Assembly (NCBI GenBank): GCA_030602965.1
Contig: JAUVYS010000017.1
Location: forward strand, 1 to 15,257
DNA from: Candidatus Bathyarchaeota archaeon
Lineage (GTDB): Archaea > Thermoproteota > Bathyarchaeia > RBG-16-48-13 > JAGMEO01
DNA length: 15,257 nucleotides
Reading direction: 5' to 3'
Shown piece after piece: positions 1 to 7,918 of the stretch. The notes beneath the pieces were generated by a model that was not told where the DNA came from, searched no databases, and worked only from the letters and a program-made list of their open reading frames with translations. The position numbers were made by a program, and so were the translations under genes. Within the stretch, counting starts at the first letter, position 1. The number at the start of each line of letters is the position of its first letter.

Positions 1-685
1 TACTTCTGGATTTTTCCCATCTTTCTTTAATGTTTTTAGCTACCCTACAAAGGAGCGTTCCTTTTTTTGAGGTCGCGATACATAGATCAAATTTTCTTTT
101 TTTAATTATCTTTCCTAATAGAAGTTTAGAATCAGTAACACGATATCCCCAATATAGCTTTATCTCTTTACTCATTGCTAGATGGACCTCTGGCTGTTCT
201 TTTTTAAGATTTGTTATTCTGACAGACGCTCTTTTGTTTCTTGGTAAGGTTACTCCATATAAAATCGCATTTTTATTAACACCGATATCTACTATAGTCC
301 GCTTTTTTTCAGACTTAATTACAAATCCTTCGCGGAGTTCATTCAATTTTAAATCTTTAATACTTTTAGAGATAGGGTGATGAGGGGTTCTGAGAGGGGG
401 TAATATACCCACATATTTTAAGAAGCGAGAAATAGGGAATAATTTTTTTCTTAAATATTGTGGGGCTTCCATATAGGAAAGAATTGATGAAATCAAGTTT
501 GCTTGTTCAGAATAGGCAGTAGTCTTATGGTCATAGTAAATGACTATTTCGTCGATTCGAAATATAGCACAGGCTCTTCCAAGAAGCCCTATTTTATAGG
601 TTTTTTCACGAAGATGGGGAGTATCGATAGTAAAAGACGCGGGAACAGCTAATGAAATTGGGATGCGACGCTTTTCTACTTTCAT
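1..685 (-). CDS. SPOUT-class RNA methyltransferase (SPOUT1/DUF171 family), N-terminal 228 residues, cut by window edge
   Basis: The frame is open from the ATG at 685 to the window edge, giving 228 residues with no stop; the C-terminal SAM-binding trefoil knot lies outside. An in-frame TAA sits directly before the ATG and a GGTGAG ribosome binding site lies just upstream, so the start is firm. Residues 95-104 read LPPLRTPHHP, a hallmark of the archaeal/eukaryotic SPOUT1 (C9orf114) family annotated as RNA uridine-N3 methyltransferases. Residues about 110-185 look like the beta-rich insertion of this family (REGFVIKSEKKRTIVDIG). Known in other archaea: this gene often stands immediately before rpl3 at the head of a ribosomal protein operon, so rpl3 may follow beyond the left edge (inference). 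The true RNA target is not shown by the sequence. Confidence 0.85.
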   Translation of the reverse strand, partial: MKVEKRRIPISLAVPASFTIDTPHLREKTYKIGLLGRACAIFRIDEIVIYYDHKTTAYSEQANLISSILSYMEAPQYLRKKLFPISRFLKYVGILPPLRTPHHPISKSIKDLKLNELREGFVIKSEKKRTIVDIGVNKNAILYGVTLPRNKRASVRITNLKKEQPEVHLAMSKEIKLYWGYRVTDSKLLLGKIIKKRKFDLCIATSKKGTLLCRVAKNIKERWEKSRS

Positions 686-839
686 TTAGGTTCTCACCAA
701 AAACGGTCTTACATAATTTATGTTGTATATTGTAATCTACAAATATAACTAAGTTTAATTTAAGATTCCGTAGATTTCTGTTTCTTAAATTCTATTACAT
801 AGAATAAAGAATAATGTATTAGCCTGAGGTGTAAATTGA

Positions 840-1985
840 ATGAAACTATCTATTCTCGATGACCTAGAATTTCTTAAATCTTTTGACAAAGATAATATGT
901 TAAAAATTCAGACATCTTTCCCAGAAAATTGTAAAGATGCTCTTAGAAGAGGCAAGGCGCTAAAGACTCCAAAGAGATTGAGCATATCAAAAAACGTGAA
1001 AATCACCTATACAACTCCAAATAACATTATAATTGCTGGGATGGGGGGCTCTGCGATTGGCGGAGATGTTCTAAAAGATTGGCTTCGAGATCGTGTGAGA
1101 ATACCAATTGAAGTTTCAAGAAGTTATAATCTTCCTGCTTATGCTAACGAAAAGACACTTGTAGTAGCAGTTAGTTACTCAGGAAACACTGAAGAAACAT
1201 TAAGTAGTTTTCTCGACGCAATTGAGCGAAGATGTATGGTTGTATCCATATCGTCAGGTGGGCTTTTAGAGGATTTCAGTAAGAAACTTCAAAATCCTTT
1301 CATTAAGTTACCTGAGAACCTTCCTCCGAGAACTGCTTTTCCTTATCTTTTCTTTCCTTTAATAGAAATATGTAACAAGCTGGACGTCATCAATTCTAAT
1401 AAATGGGAAATCGAAGAAACGATAAAAATGTTAAAGAATGTGAGAGAAGAACTTGCTCCAGAAACCAAAACATCAAAAAATACCGCAAAACAATTAGCTC
1501 TAGCTCTTCAGGGTCATATACCAATCATTTATGGTTTTGGTTATTATAGGGGTGTTGCATTAAGGCTTAAAGAGCAGTTCAATGAGAACAGTAAGACGTT
1601 GAGCAAGTGTGAATGTTTTCCAGAATTGAACCATAACGAAGTTGTTGGCTGGACTGGAATTAAGGATCTGGGAAAACACTTTGTAATTATCCTTATTCGC
1701 GATCACGATGAGCCTAATGTAATTAAAAATAGGATAGACATAACAAAAAAAATCGTTTTAGATAAAAAAGCCAACAGAGTTCTAGAAATATATGGGAAAG
1801 GAGAGTCAAAACTTGCAAAGATGCTCTCCGTTTTATACATAGGTGACTTCACAAGCATATATCTAGCTCTTGCAAATAGGATAAATCCCACTCCAGTTGA
1901 AATTATCACAAAAATAAAGTCAGAGCTTCAAAAGAAGGTTAAAACTATTGAGAATATACATCAGAGAATCAATAATTATTCCTGA
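840..1985 (+). CDS. Bifunctional phosphoglucose/phosphomannose isomerase (SIS domains)
   Basis: The 381-residue protein interconverts glucose-6-phosphate and fructose-6-phosphate, and mannose-6-phosphate with fructose-6-phosphate, in the cytosol. Two SIS sugar-isomerase halves are visible: the first contains GMGGSAIGGD (about residues 67-76) and the sugar-phosphate loop VSYSGNTEET (about 110-120); the second carries the family motif FPELNHNEVVGW with the probable catalytic His. Length fits the archaeal PGI/PMI family. The ATG at 840 follows a GAGGTG site (826-831) with 8-nt spacing. It is divergent from the SPOUT gene and shares about 150 bp of AT-rich control DNA with it. Function from family membership is secure; the balance of the two activities cannot be read from sequence. 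Confidence 0.92.
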   Translation: MKLSILDDLEFLKSFDKDNMLKIQTSFPENCKDALRRGKALKTPKRLSISKNVKITYTTPNNIIIAGMGGSAIGGDVLKDWLRDRVRIPIEVSRSYNLPAYANEKTLVVAVSYSGNTEETLSSFLDAIERRCMVVSISSGGLLEDFSKKLQNPFIKLPENLPPRTAFPYLFFPLIEICNKLDVINSNKWEIEETIKMLKNVREELAPETKTSKNTAKQLALALQGHIPIIYGFGYYRGVALRLKEQFNENSKTLSKCECFPELNHNEVVGWTGIKDLGKHFVIILIRDHDEPNVIKNRIDITKKIVLDKKANRVLEIYGKGESKLAKMLSVLYIGDFTSIYLALANRINPTPVEIITKIKSELQKKVKTIENIHQRINNYS

Positions 1986-2028
1986 AAAGCTTTAACATAT
2001 CTTTGTTTACGTAATGAATTAAAAATTG

Positions 2029-2667
2029 CTAACCAAGTAACCCCAAAATTTTTTCTATCTCTTCTCTTTGTATCGCCCCATCGCGAATCACAGTAGGTGG
2101 CTTTCTTGTTAAATCCACGACTGTAGAAGGCACTCCTCCTTCAGTTCTACCTGCATCTAATACGAAATCTACTTCACTCCCTATTTGTTTTAATGCCTCG
2201 TTGGCTGTTCGAGGAACATGTCCTCTATGTTTATTTGCACTAGTTGCTATCAAAGGCAACCCAGCTCTTTTCATGATAAGTTGAGGTATTAAATGCCGAG
2301 GCATTCTTAACCCGATACTATCTCTCCCGCCAGTAACCTCAATAGGCACTGACCTTTTTTTCCGTAATATAATCGTCACAGCTCCAGGCCAAAACTCCTT
2401 CATAAGTTTCTCAGCCTCTTCTGTAATGAAAGCAAGTCTTTCAGCCATTTCAATACTTGGAATTGCTACGGGTAAAGCTTGATTACGTGGTCTCTCTTTA
2501 ATTTTAAATATCTTTAATACACTCTTGGGATGAAGTGCACTAGTTCCTAAGCCATAAACTGTGTCTGTGGGATATACAATAGTACTTCCTTCTATCACTG
2601 CTTCGGTAATTAAGGAAATAACGGTCTTATGTGGGTTTTTTGCATCGACTTTAAGCACCTTCGTCAA
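2029..2667 (-). CDS. L-threonylcarbamoyladenylate synthase (TsaC/Sua5/YrdC family)
   Basis: This 212-residue protein makes threonylcarbamoyl-AMP from threonine, bicarbonate and ATP, the first step of the universal tRNA t6A37 modification. The YrdC fold is clear: YPTDTVYGLG near residues 32-41, the KxRP nucleotide region (IKERPRNQALPV, about 56-67), PGAVT at 94-98, ATSAN at 141-145 and GGVPSTVVDL at 177-186. It is the short, single-domain form; the roughly 130-residue C-terminal Sua5 domain of longer homologues is absent. The start is TTG at 2667, the most upstream possible because TAA directly precedes it; the ribosome binding site is weak (GGAAAG). The partner complex subunit Cgi121 is encoded at 7349-7918, so two steps of the t6A pathway fall in this window. 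Confidence 0.93.
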   Translation of the reverse strand: MTKVLKVDAKNPHKTVISLITEAVIEGSTIVYPTDTVYGLGTSALHPKSVLKIFKIKERPRNQALPVAIPSIEMAERLAFITEEAEKLMKEFWPGAVTIILRKKRSVPIEVTGGRDSIGLRMPRHLIPQLIMKRAGLPLIATSANKHRGHVPRTANEALKQIGSEVDFVLDAGRTEGGVPSTVVDLTRKPPTVIRDGAIQREEIEKILGLLG

Positions 2668-2704
2668 TTACTTTCCAAGCCATCATTTTTTAATAATTAA
2701 AAAT

Positions 2705-2735
2705 AATGCAATTCAATTAAGAAATGCAATTCAAT
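2705..2735. repeat. Two direct copies of a 13-bp motif, period 18 bp
   Basis: The 13-mer AATGCAATTCAAT occurs at 2705-2717 and again, identical, at 2723-2735, in the 175-bp gap upstream of the TsaC gene. An 18-bp period is not a whole number of helical turns, so a dimeric or cooperative regulator would need to tolerate that offset. It could be an operator or upstream element for the TsaC promoter, or chance in AT-rich DNA. Seen directly; function is inference. Confidence 0.4.
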
Positions 2736-2842
2736 CAAATAAGACAATATAACCTGGTGCTTCTGTTATCCAAGGCCTACTTTAGAATTAAACATCTTAT
2801 GGTTTAATGTTCTTTTTCTAATTTATTGAAAATAAATTGTTT

Positions 2843-3310
2843 TTAACTAATCTTTTCTGTAACTATCTTCCCTTTTCCTGGAATCTTTTTAATTGCTCCT
2901 TTGAGTACTTCTCTTGCTATCTCAACATCTCCTTTGTTCATGACTCGTACAAAAGCGATAGTTTGCCCTTTCTTTACCATAGCAACTCTAAATTTTGGTT
3001 TACCAAATGACAAACTCATCCCCTTAGAGATTCGGTCAGCGCCTGCAAAGCCCAACTGCGCGTTCCTTCGAACTATCTGATGAGGATAAATAGGGATTTT
3101 AAAATAGAATTTAGATTTTGTAAGCTTCTTCGTCAAGTTCCGATTAATGTGAAGTCTTATACTCTCGAGGGAACGTGATTTAATTTCGCACTTGCCTTCA
3201 GCCTTCAGGGTGACTTCATAATTATATGCTTGATTAGGATCACCAGATTTAAAGATCTTGATCTTAGATTGTGGAGTACCACCAATGTATTCTTTACGAG
3301 TATAAGCCAT
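2843..3310 (-). CDS. rpl10e: 50S ribosomal protein uL16 (archaeal L10e), N-terminally short
   Basis: The 155-residue protein belongs to the uL16 family, which binds 23S rRNA near the peptidyl transferase centre and the A/P tRNAs. Recognisable blocks are YTRKEYIGGTPQ at the N-terminus, PIYPHQIVRRN (about residues 72-82) and GADRISKGMSLSFGKP (about 90-105). ATG at 3310 has GGAG 8 nt upstream (3319-3322) and a TAG stop immediately before it in frame, so no longer protein is possible. Typical archaeal homologues are about 165-175 residues and begin with a basic RPARxYR-type tail; that tail is missing here. The loop motif usually written GMRxAFGKP reads GMSLSFGKP, another divergence. It runs in the same direction as the TsaC gene but is separated by 175 bp, so the two may be transcribed separately. 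Confidence 0.92.
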   Translation of the reverse strand: MAYTRKEYIGGTPQSKIKIFKSGDPNQAYNYEVTLKAEGKCEIKSRSLESIRLHINRNLTKKLTKSKFYFKIPIYPHQIVRRNAQLGFAGADRISKGMSLSFGKPKFRVAMVKKGQTIAFVRVMNKGDVEIAREVLKGAIKKIPGKGKIVTEKIS

Positions 3311-3529
3311 CTATATATCTCCATTTTATTTTGATGGTGTATTAGGAGCAGGAGGAATTATTTAAGGGATGTATCACTTTTTTATGGAAGATTTTTGTTT
3401 TTTCTTATTATAAGTTGATGTAAATACCAATCCGCCTCTTAACATACTTAAAGCAGCACGAAGACATGCCTTATTAAATTCATCTTTTAAAAAGATTAAA
3501 CTGTATAAGTTAGTTTAAGGTTTTTACTT

Positions 3530-4795
3530 ATGCGTAAGACATCCAGGTTTCCAGGTTTTTATAAACTACCTTCTAACCAAAGAATAGAGATTATAAAAAA
3601 TTTTGCTGATCTTTCTGACGATGAGGCTAACCTCATAAAAACTGGATCTTTATCATTTGATATTGTAGACAAGATGATTGAGAATGTGATTGGATCGATT
3701 CCTTTTCCTTTAGGCATAGCTACAAACTTTATGATAAATGGTAGAGATTATCTTATACCAATGGCGATAGAGGAGCCTTCTGTGGTTGCTGCAGCAAGTA
3801 ATGCGGCGAAAATGGCCAGATTAAAAGGAGGTTTTTCAACTAGTAGCACTGGATCTATTATGATTGGGCAAATACAGGTTGTGAAGGTTAAGAGCCCAAG
3901 TAAAGCTAAACAAGCAATTTTGTCTTCAAAAGAAGAGATCTTAAAGAAAGCAAATGAACAAGACCCAATTCTTTATTCTCTTGGAGGTGGCGCAAAGGAT
4001 CTTAATGTCAAAGTATTACAAACCATTAGAGGGTCGATGGTAATCGCTGAGCTTTATGTGGATACTAAAGACGCAATGGGAGCAAATGCAGTTAATACAA
4101 TGGCTGAATCTGTAGCTTCTTTAATAGAACGCATCACAGGAGGTCAAGTTCTCCTTCGAATTATATCAAACTTGGCTACTAAACGATTAGTACGTGCCAG
4201 CGTCGTCATTGATAAATCTGAAGTTGGTGGCGAGTCAATTGTAGATGGAATCTTGGACGCATGTGCATTTGCTAATGCTGATCCATACAGAGCAGCGACA
4301 CACAATAAAGGAATAATGAACGGAGTCATTGCAGTTGCTCTAGCAACATGTAATGATCACAGAGCTATAGAAGCAGGAGGCCATGCTTATGCTGCGAGAA
4401 CAGGGAACTATACATCATTAACTATGTGGGAGAAGAACGGTGATGGTGATCTAGTTGGCTTCATTGAGCTCCCTATGGCTGTAGGAATAATAGGAGGAGC
4501 AACTAAAACCCACCCCATTGCTCAGATAGCATTAAAAATTCTAGGTGTTAAAACTGCTTCTGAACTTGGAGAGGTAATGGCGGCTGTAGGCTTAGCGCAA
4601 AACCTTGCAGCTTTAAGAGCTTTAGTTGCTGAGGGAATACAGAGGGGACATATGGAGCTTCATGCAAGGAACATCGCCATCGCAGCTGGTGCTAAGGGGG
4701 CTATCATAAATAAGGTAGTTGAAGAAATGGTTCATGAGAAAAAAATTAGGCTTGATCGAGCAAAAGAACTTCTTAAAAAATATTCTGAAGAATAA
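3530..4795 (+). CDS. Hydroxymethylglutaryl-CoA reductase, class II
   Basis: This 421-residue enzyme interconverts HMG-CoA and mevalonate, the committed step to archaeal isoprenoid lipids. It matches the class II (Pseudomonas mevalonii type) enzyme along its full length rather than the class I enzyme usual in archaea. By alignment from memory with the P. mevalonii protein, the catalytic residues are E82 (in IEEPSVVAAAS), K260 (THNKGIMNG), D276 (CNDHRAIEAG) and H374 (QRGHMELHAR). DAMGANAVNTMAE (181-193) is the dinucleotide-binding motif. D145 in NEQD matches the Asp linked to NADH preference in class II enzymes, suggesting NAD(H) use (inference). ATG at 3530 has only a weak AAGG site 9 nt upstream. 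Its 3' end converges on the ABCE1 gene with a 45-bp gap. In archaea, a class II enzyme is best known from Archaeoglobus and Thermoplasmatales and is attributed to transfer from bacteria. Confidence 0.95.
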   Translation: MRKTSRFPGFYKLPSNQRIEIIKNFADLSDDEANLIKTGSLSFDIVDKMIENVIGSIPFPLGIATNFMINGRDYLIPMAIEEPSVVAAASNAAKMARLKGGFSTSSTGSIMIGQIQVVKVKSPSKAKQAILSSKEEILKKANEQDPILYSLGGGAKDLNVKVLQTIRGSMVIAELYVDTKDAMGANAVNTMAESVASLIERITGGQVLLRIISNLATKRLVRASVVIDKSEVGGESIVDGILDACAFANADPYRAATHNKGIMNGVIAVALATCNDHRAIEAGGHAYAARTGNYTSLTMWEKNGDGDLVGFIELPMAVGIIGGATKTHPIAQIALKILGVKTASELGEVMAAVGLAQNLAALRALVAEGIQRGHMELHARNIAIAAGAKGAIINKVVEEMVHEKKIRLDRAKELLKKYSEE

Positions 4796-4840
4796 CAGAA
4801 AATAAATTTAAAGATTTTATAAAGAATAGCAAGCATGCAT

Positions 4841-6646
4841 TTAATCTTCATCGTTCTTTGGTTCATAATAATACTCACCGATTGACTTTTGATATCTATC
4901 TAACCTTGAACCTTCCTTGTTTACTCTTGGTCTACCAGTAGTCGAGTCTCTTCGAAACGTAATATTCATATCCTTTAGGAAAGTGTTCATACTTTCTCTA
5001 ATGCTTGTTAAAAAACCAGCATGCCCTCGCAGACTAGCATCGCCTTGGAAGATCATTATCCTATCTACGATAAAATCTTGAGTTAAAATATCATGATCAA
5101 CAACGAAAGCTGTGACCCCTCGACTTTCAACAATTCGTCGTACAGTCCTAGTCATTGCTAACCTCTCTTCAACATCGAGATATGCACTAGGCTCATCTAA
5201 GAGGTATATGTTTGCTTTTTTTGATAGACACACTCCAATAGCTGTTCGCTGTAATTCTCCTCCACTCAAAGCATTAACTTTTCTATCTAAGATTCTTTCA
5301 AGGTTTAATGACTGCAAGATTTCAGATCTATACCAACTAGAAGTAAAATTTTCTTTTGAAACAGATCTAAGTAAATCCTCAACACTTCCATTATAATTGG
5401 AAGATATGTATTGGGGTTTATAACTAACTTTTATCTTGTCAAAAGTTGATTTTTCTCCTTCATCAGGTGTCTCAATTCCTGCTAACAGTTTGATAAAAGT
5501 AGTCTTTCCAATCCCATTTGGTCCTAAGATTCCTATAACTTCTCCTTCATGAGCTAATCCTGATTCAGTCATGAGTTTAAATTTATCATAAGATTTTTTC
5601 ATTTTCCCCCATTTCAAAACAATATTCTGTGTTTTCCATGTGGTGATAGGCGGTTTAACTTGAAACTTTATTGGTTGACCTCTAAAACGAATGTTTTCAT
5701 CAGGTAGATACCCGTCTAAGTAACGATTTATCCCTACTCTAACACCATACACACTTGATATAACACCATACACTCCTGGTTCACCGTAAAAGATACATAT
5801 GTGATCTGAAAGGTAATCAAGAACAGCCAGATCATGCTCAGCAACAACAACCATTTTACCATCAGATTTTAGTCCAAGAATAGCCTTAGAAGCCTCAATA
5901 CGTTGTTTTACATCGAGGTAACTTGAAGGTTCATCGAAGAGATAAATGTCCGCATCCTTACAGAGTGTAGCGGCTATGGCAACACGCTGCAATTCTCCGC
6001 CACTTAGAACCTTTATTTTCCTATCTAAAAACTGGTTGAGCTGGAGTTGTTCTATCACATCACCCATTTTACTTCTTTCATCTGCTCTTTCAAGGCCTTC
6101 AACTACATTCATGAGAGCAACTTCTTCCGGGATCTTATCTACATATTGTGGTTTATGAACAGCCTTCAGTTTGCCTTCACTTAGTTGAGAAAAGTAGTCT
6201 TGTAAAACTGATCCACGGTGATGTTTTATTATATCTGCCCAATCAGGAACTTTTTCATAATTTCCAAGGTTTGGTTTAATTTCTCCAGCTAAAATTTTAA
6301 GAGCAGTGCTTTTTCCCACTCCATTCCTTCCTATCAAACCTAATACGACTCCAGATTCTGGAATGGGTAATCTAAATAATTTGAAAGCATTAGGACCGAA
6401 TCTATGACTACATTCACCTTCAAGTTCATCTGGAAGATTTACAATAGATATTGCATCAAATGGACATTTTTTAATACATATCCCACATCCGGTGCAAAGG
6501 GCTTCAATAATGAGTGGTTTATCATCGCTCTCATCGAATTTTATAGCATCAATATTACTTCTAACCATTGGGCAAAATCTGTAACAGACTCTTCCACAGT
6601 CTCTAGGTCTACACCTATCCGTATCCAAAACGGCTATTCTAGTCAA
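4841..6646 (-). CDS. Ribosome recycling ATPase ABCE1 (Rli1), [4Fe-4S] twin ABC protein
   Basis: The 601-residue protein splits post-termination ribosomes together with aRF1/Pelota. The N-terminal iron-sulfur domain carries two four-cysteine sets: C12, C17, C21, C25 and C51, C54, C57, C61. Nucleotide domain 1 has Walker A GRNGVGKST (106-114), signature LSGGE (214-218) and Walker B ending DEP (238-240), with a switch His in AEHD. Domain 2 has GPNGIGKTT (375-383), LSGGE (460-464), LLDEP (482-486) and VDHD. The start is TTG at 6646: GGTGA lies 9 nt upstream, while an ATG further up runs into TGA after four codons. The C-terminus (after about 575) ends in a charged tail that looks family-variable. 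It is divergent from the THUMP gene across about 180 bp. Confidence 0.97.
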   Translation of the reverse strand: MTRIAVLDTDRCRPRDCGRVCYRFCPMVRSNIDAIKFDESDDKPLIIEALCTGCGICIKKCPFDAISIVNLPDELEGECSHRFGPNAFKLFRLPIPESGVVLGLIGRNGVGKSTALKILAGEIKPNLGNYEKVPDWADIIKHHRGSVLQDYFSQLSEGKLKAVHKPQYVDKIPEEVALMNVVEGLERADERSKMGDVIEQLQLNQFLDRKIKVLSGGELQRVAIAATLCKDADIYLFDEPSSYLDVKQRIEASKAILGLKSDGKMVVVAEHDLAVLDYLSDHICIFYGEPGVYGVISSVYGVRVGINRYLDGYLPDENIRFRGQPIKFQVKPPITTWKTQNIVLKWGKMKKSYDKFKLMTESGLAHEGEVIGILGPNGIGKTTFIKLLAGIETPDEGEKSTFDKIKVSYKPQYISSNYNGSVEDLLRSVSKENFTSSWYRSEILQSLNLERILDRKVNALSGGELQRTAIGVCLSKKANIYLLDEPSAYLDVEERLAMTRTVRRIVESRGVTAFVVDHDILTQDFIVDRIMIFQGDASLRGHAGFLTSIRESMNTFLKDMNITFRRDSTTGRPRVNKEGSRLDRYQKSIGEYYYEPKNDED

Positions 6647-6764
6647 TTCAACTAGTCACCATGGTCGTAATTTTGTTCAAAATTATATTGTAAAAATAAA
6701 TAATTGGTAGCATAGTGAAAAATTGATGGAGACCTCATAGGTTCTTTAAGAGCATTATATCTTG

Positions 6765-6796
6765 TCAATAGGTAAAAAAGGTTCAATATCTATTGA
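6765..6796. repeat. Inverted repeat, 7-bp arms, 18-bp spacer
   Basis: TCAATAG (6765-6771) and its reverse complement CTATTGA (6790-6796) flank an 18-bp A-rich spacer in the divergent region between ABCE1 and the THUMP gene. It ends 28 bp before the THUMP TTG start, so it overlaps the likely promoter or 5' leader. A regulator site or a leader hairpin are both possible; chance cannot be excluded. Confidence 0.3.
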
Positions 6797-6824
6797 GGTA
6801 AATAAATTTTATTAGTTGGTATAA

Positions 6825-7352
6825 TTGTTGGAAGATTTTAACCTACTTATCTCAACAACAAAAGGAAATAAAAACCAAGTTTTCAATGAAATCTCACATT
6901 TACTTAAAAAAATTGGTGATGATAACCCAAAAATCGAAATAACATGCGTTAAAGGGTTAATTACAGTCAAGACAAATTTTAATACCTTCACTGTCATCAG
7001 AAAACTTAGAAACTTGTTGATAGACCAGCCTTGGACCTTTAGAACTACCTTAAAGTTCAGGCCAATAGAAAAAGTAGTCAATGCAGACCTCAAACAAATC
7101 CTCAAAGCCTCCATTGATCTTTCTTTAAAAATTGGTGAAAAAGAGAAATTCATGATACAAATCAACAAACGCCTTACAAACATCAAAAGACAAGACATTA
7201 TAAATTCAGTAGCTTCAGAAATTAAACATAAAGTAGATTTAACAAACCCTGATAAAATACTTTTAATCGAAATTGTGGGTAATAAGGCAGGATTGGCGTT
7301 GATAAAAAAAGATGATGTTCTCTCTATAGTAAAAGAAAAGAAGTTTATCTAA
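6825..7352 (+). CDS. THUMP-domain RNA-binding protein (Tan1/THUMPD1-like)
   Basis: The 175-residue protein resembles stand-alone archaeal THUMP proteins related to yeast Tan1, an adaptor for tRNA cytidine acetylation (ac4C). It opens with FNLLISTTKGNKNQ, typical of the family start, followed by an alpha/beta region and a THUMP-like C-terminal half in which FMIQINKRL, RQDIINSVASEI and VDLTNPDKILLIEIVG can be followed (about residues 105-155). No catalytic domain is present. Start is TTG at 6825 (or the adjacent TTG at 6828), forced by the TAA immediately upstream; no clear ribosome binding site is visible, so the transcript may be nearly leaderless. Its stop codon overlaps the stop of the convergent Cgi121 gene by 4 nt. 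The partner acetyltransferase is not in this window, so the ac4C role is inference from family. Confidence 0.82.
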   Translation: MLEDFNLLISTTKGNKNQVFNEISHLLKKIGDDNPKIEITCVKGLITVKTNFNTFTVIRKLRNLLIDQPWTFRTTLKFRPIEKVVNADLKQILKASIDLSLKIGEKEKFMIQINKRLTNIKRQDIINSVASEIKHKVDLTNPDKILLIEIVGNKAGLALIKKDDVLSIVKEKKFI

Positions 7353-7918
7353 GATTCTAAGATCAAAAGAGCTCCCTGTTCAATTATTAATTCAGTAATG
7401 ACTTGATTCAGTTTCTGATCTTCGTTACTTAATGCTTCTATCTCTAAATTTGTAATGTCATAAAGTTGTTTCAACCTCTCAGCTTTTTTGAGGCTAATGA
7501 TCTCTAATACTTTGTTATCTTTTATTCCATTTATTATGTTTAGCAATTTTTTTTCGATACTTTGAACTGTTTTTTTGTTATTACCTATCAATAAAACAGC
7601 GACTTTGGAAGTGCTTAACTTTACACCTAGCATTCCTATTGCTTTTTTAATCTGGCTTTGACCAGACGCGTAAAGTATAGTCTCCATCTCAAGACTATCA
7701 GAGATGTTTCGCTTCTGACTCATTGCTCGTAAAGCATTTAGTGCAGCAAAAAAAAGATGTCTAGATCCAGAAATGTTGTCAGCATCAAAAACTTGAATTA
7801 CACAAGACTTGGCAGTCTCATTCATTTTATTTATAAATTTATCGACATCTTTAATTCTAACATTTCTAAAACCAGTTACTAGAACAAGCTTGTTGTATTC
7901 TTTAATCTCCTCTAGCAC
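7349..7918 (-). CDS. cgi121: KEOPS complex subunit Cgi121
   Basis: This 189-residue protein matches Cgi121 (human TPRKB), the subunit that binds Bud32 and the tRNA 3' CCA end in the KEOPS t6A transferase. The diagnostic stretch runs from about residue 54 to 96: HLFFAALNALRAM, then NISDSLEMETILYASG, then QIKKAIGMLG. GTG at 7918 has GGGG 7 nt upstream (7926-7929). The start overlaps the end of the phosphoribosyltransferase gene by 7 nt (GTGCTAG), which suggests translational coupling. It consumes, through KEOPS, the threonylcarbamoyl-AMP made by the TsaC protein encoded at 2029-2667. Kae1, Bud32 and Pcc1 are not in the window. Confidence 0.9.
   Translation of the reverse strand: MLEEIKEYNKLVLVTGFRNVRIKDVDKFINKMNETAKSCVIQVFDADNISGSRHLFFAALNALRAMSQKRNISDSLEMETILYASGQSQIKKAIGMLGVKLSTSKVAVLLIGNNKKTVQSIEKKLLNIINGIKDNKVLEIISLKKAERLKQLYDITNLEIEALSNEDQKLNQVITELIIEQGALLILES

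Noticed and set aside
30..380. 116-codon + strand frame
   Set aside because: It lies antisense to the SPOUT methyltransferase, whose family motif and ribosome binding site are clear.
3374..3517. Minus-strand open stretch upstream of uL16 (contains ATG at 3445, 23 codons)
   Set aside because: The full open stretch has no start codon before 3445; the remaining 23-codon frame has no ribosome binding site or recognisable homology.
6812..7198. 128-codon minus frame opposite the THUMP gene
   Set aside because: The + frame matches a known family; the minus frame is cysteine/phenylalanine-rich and unrecognisable, typical of a shadow.
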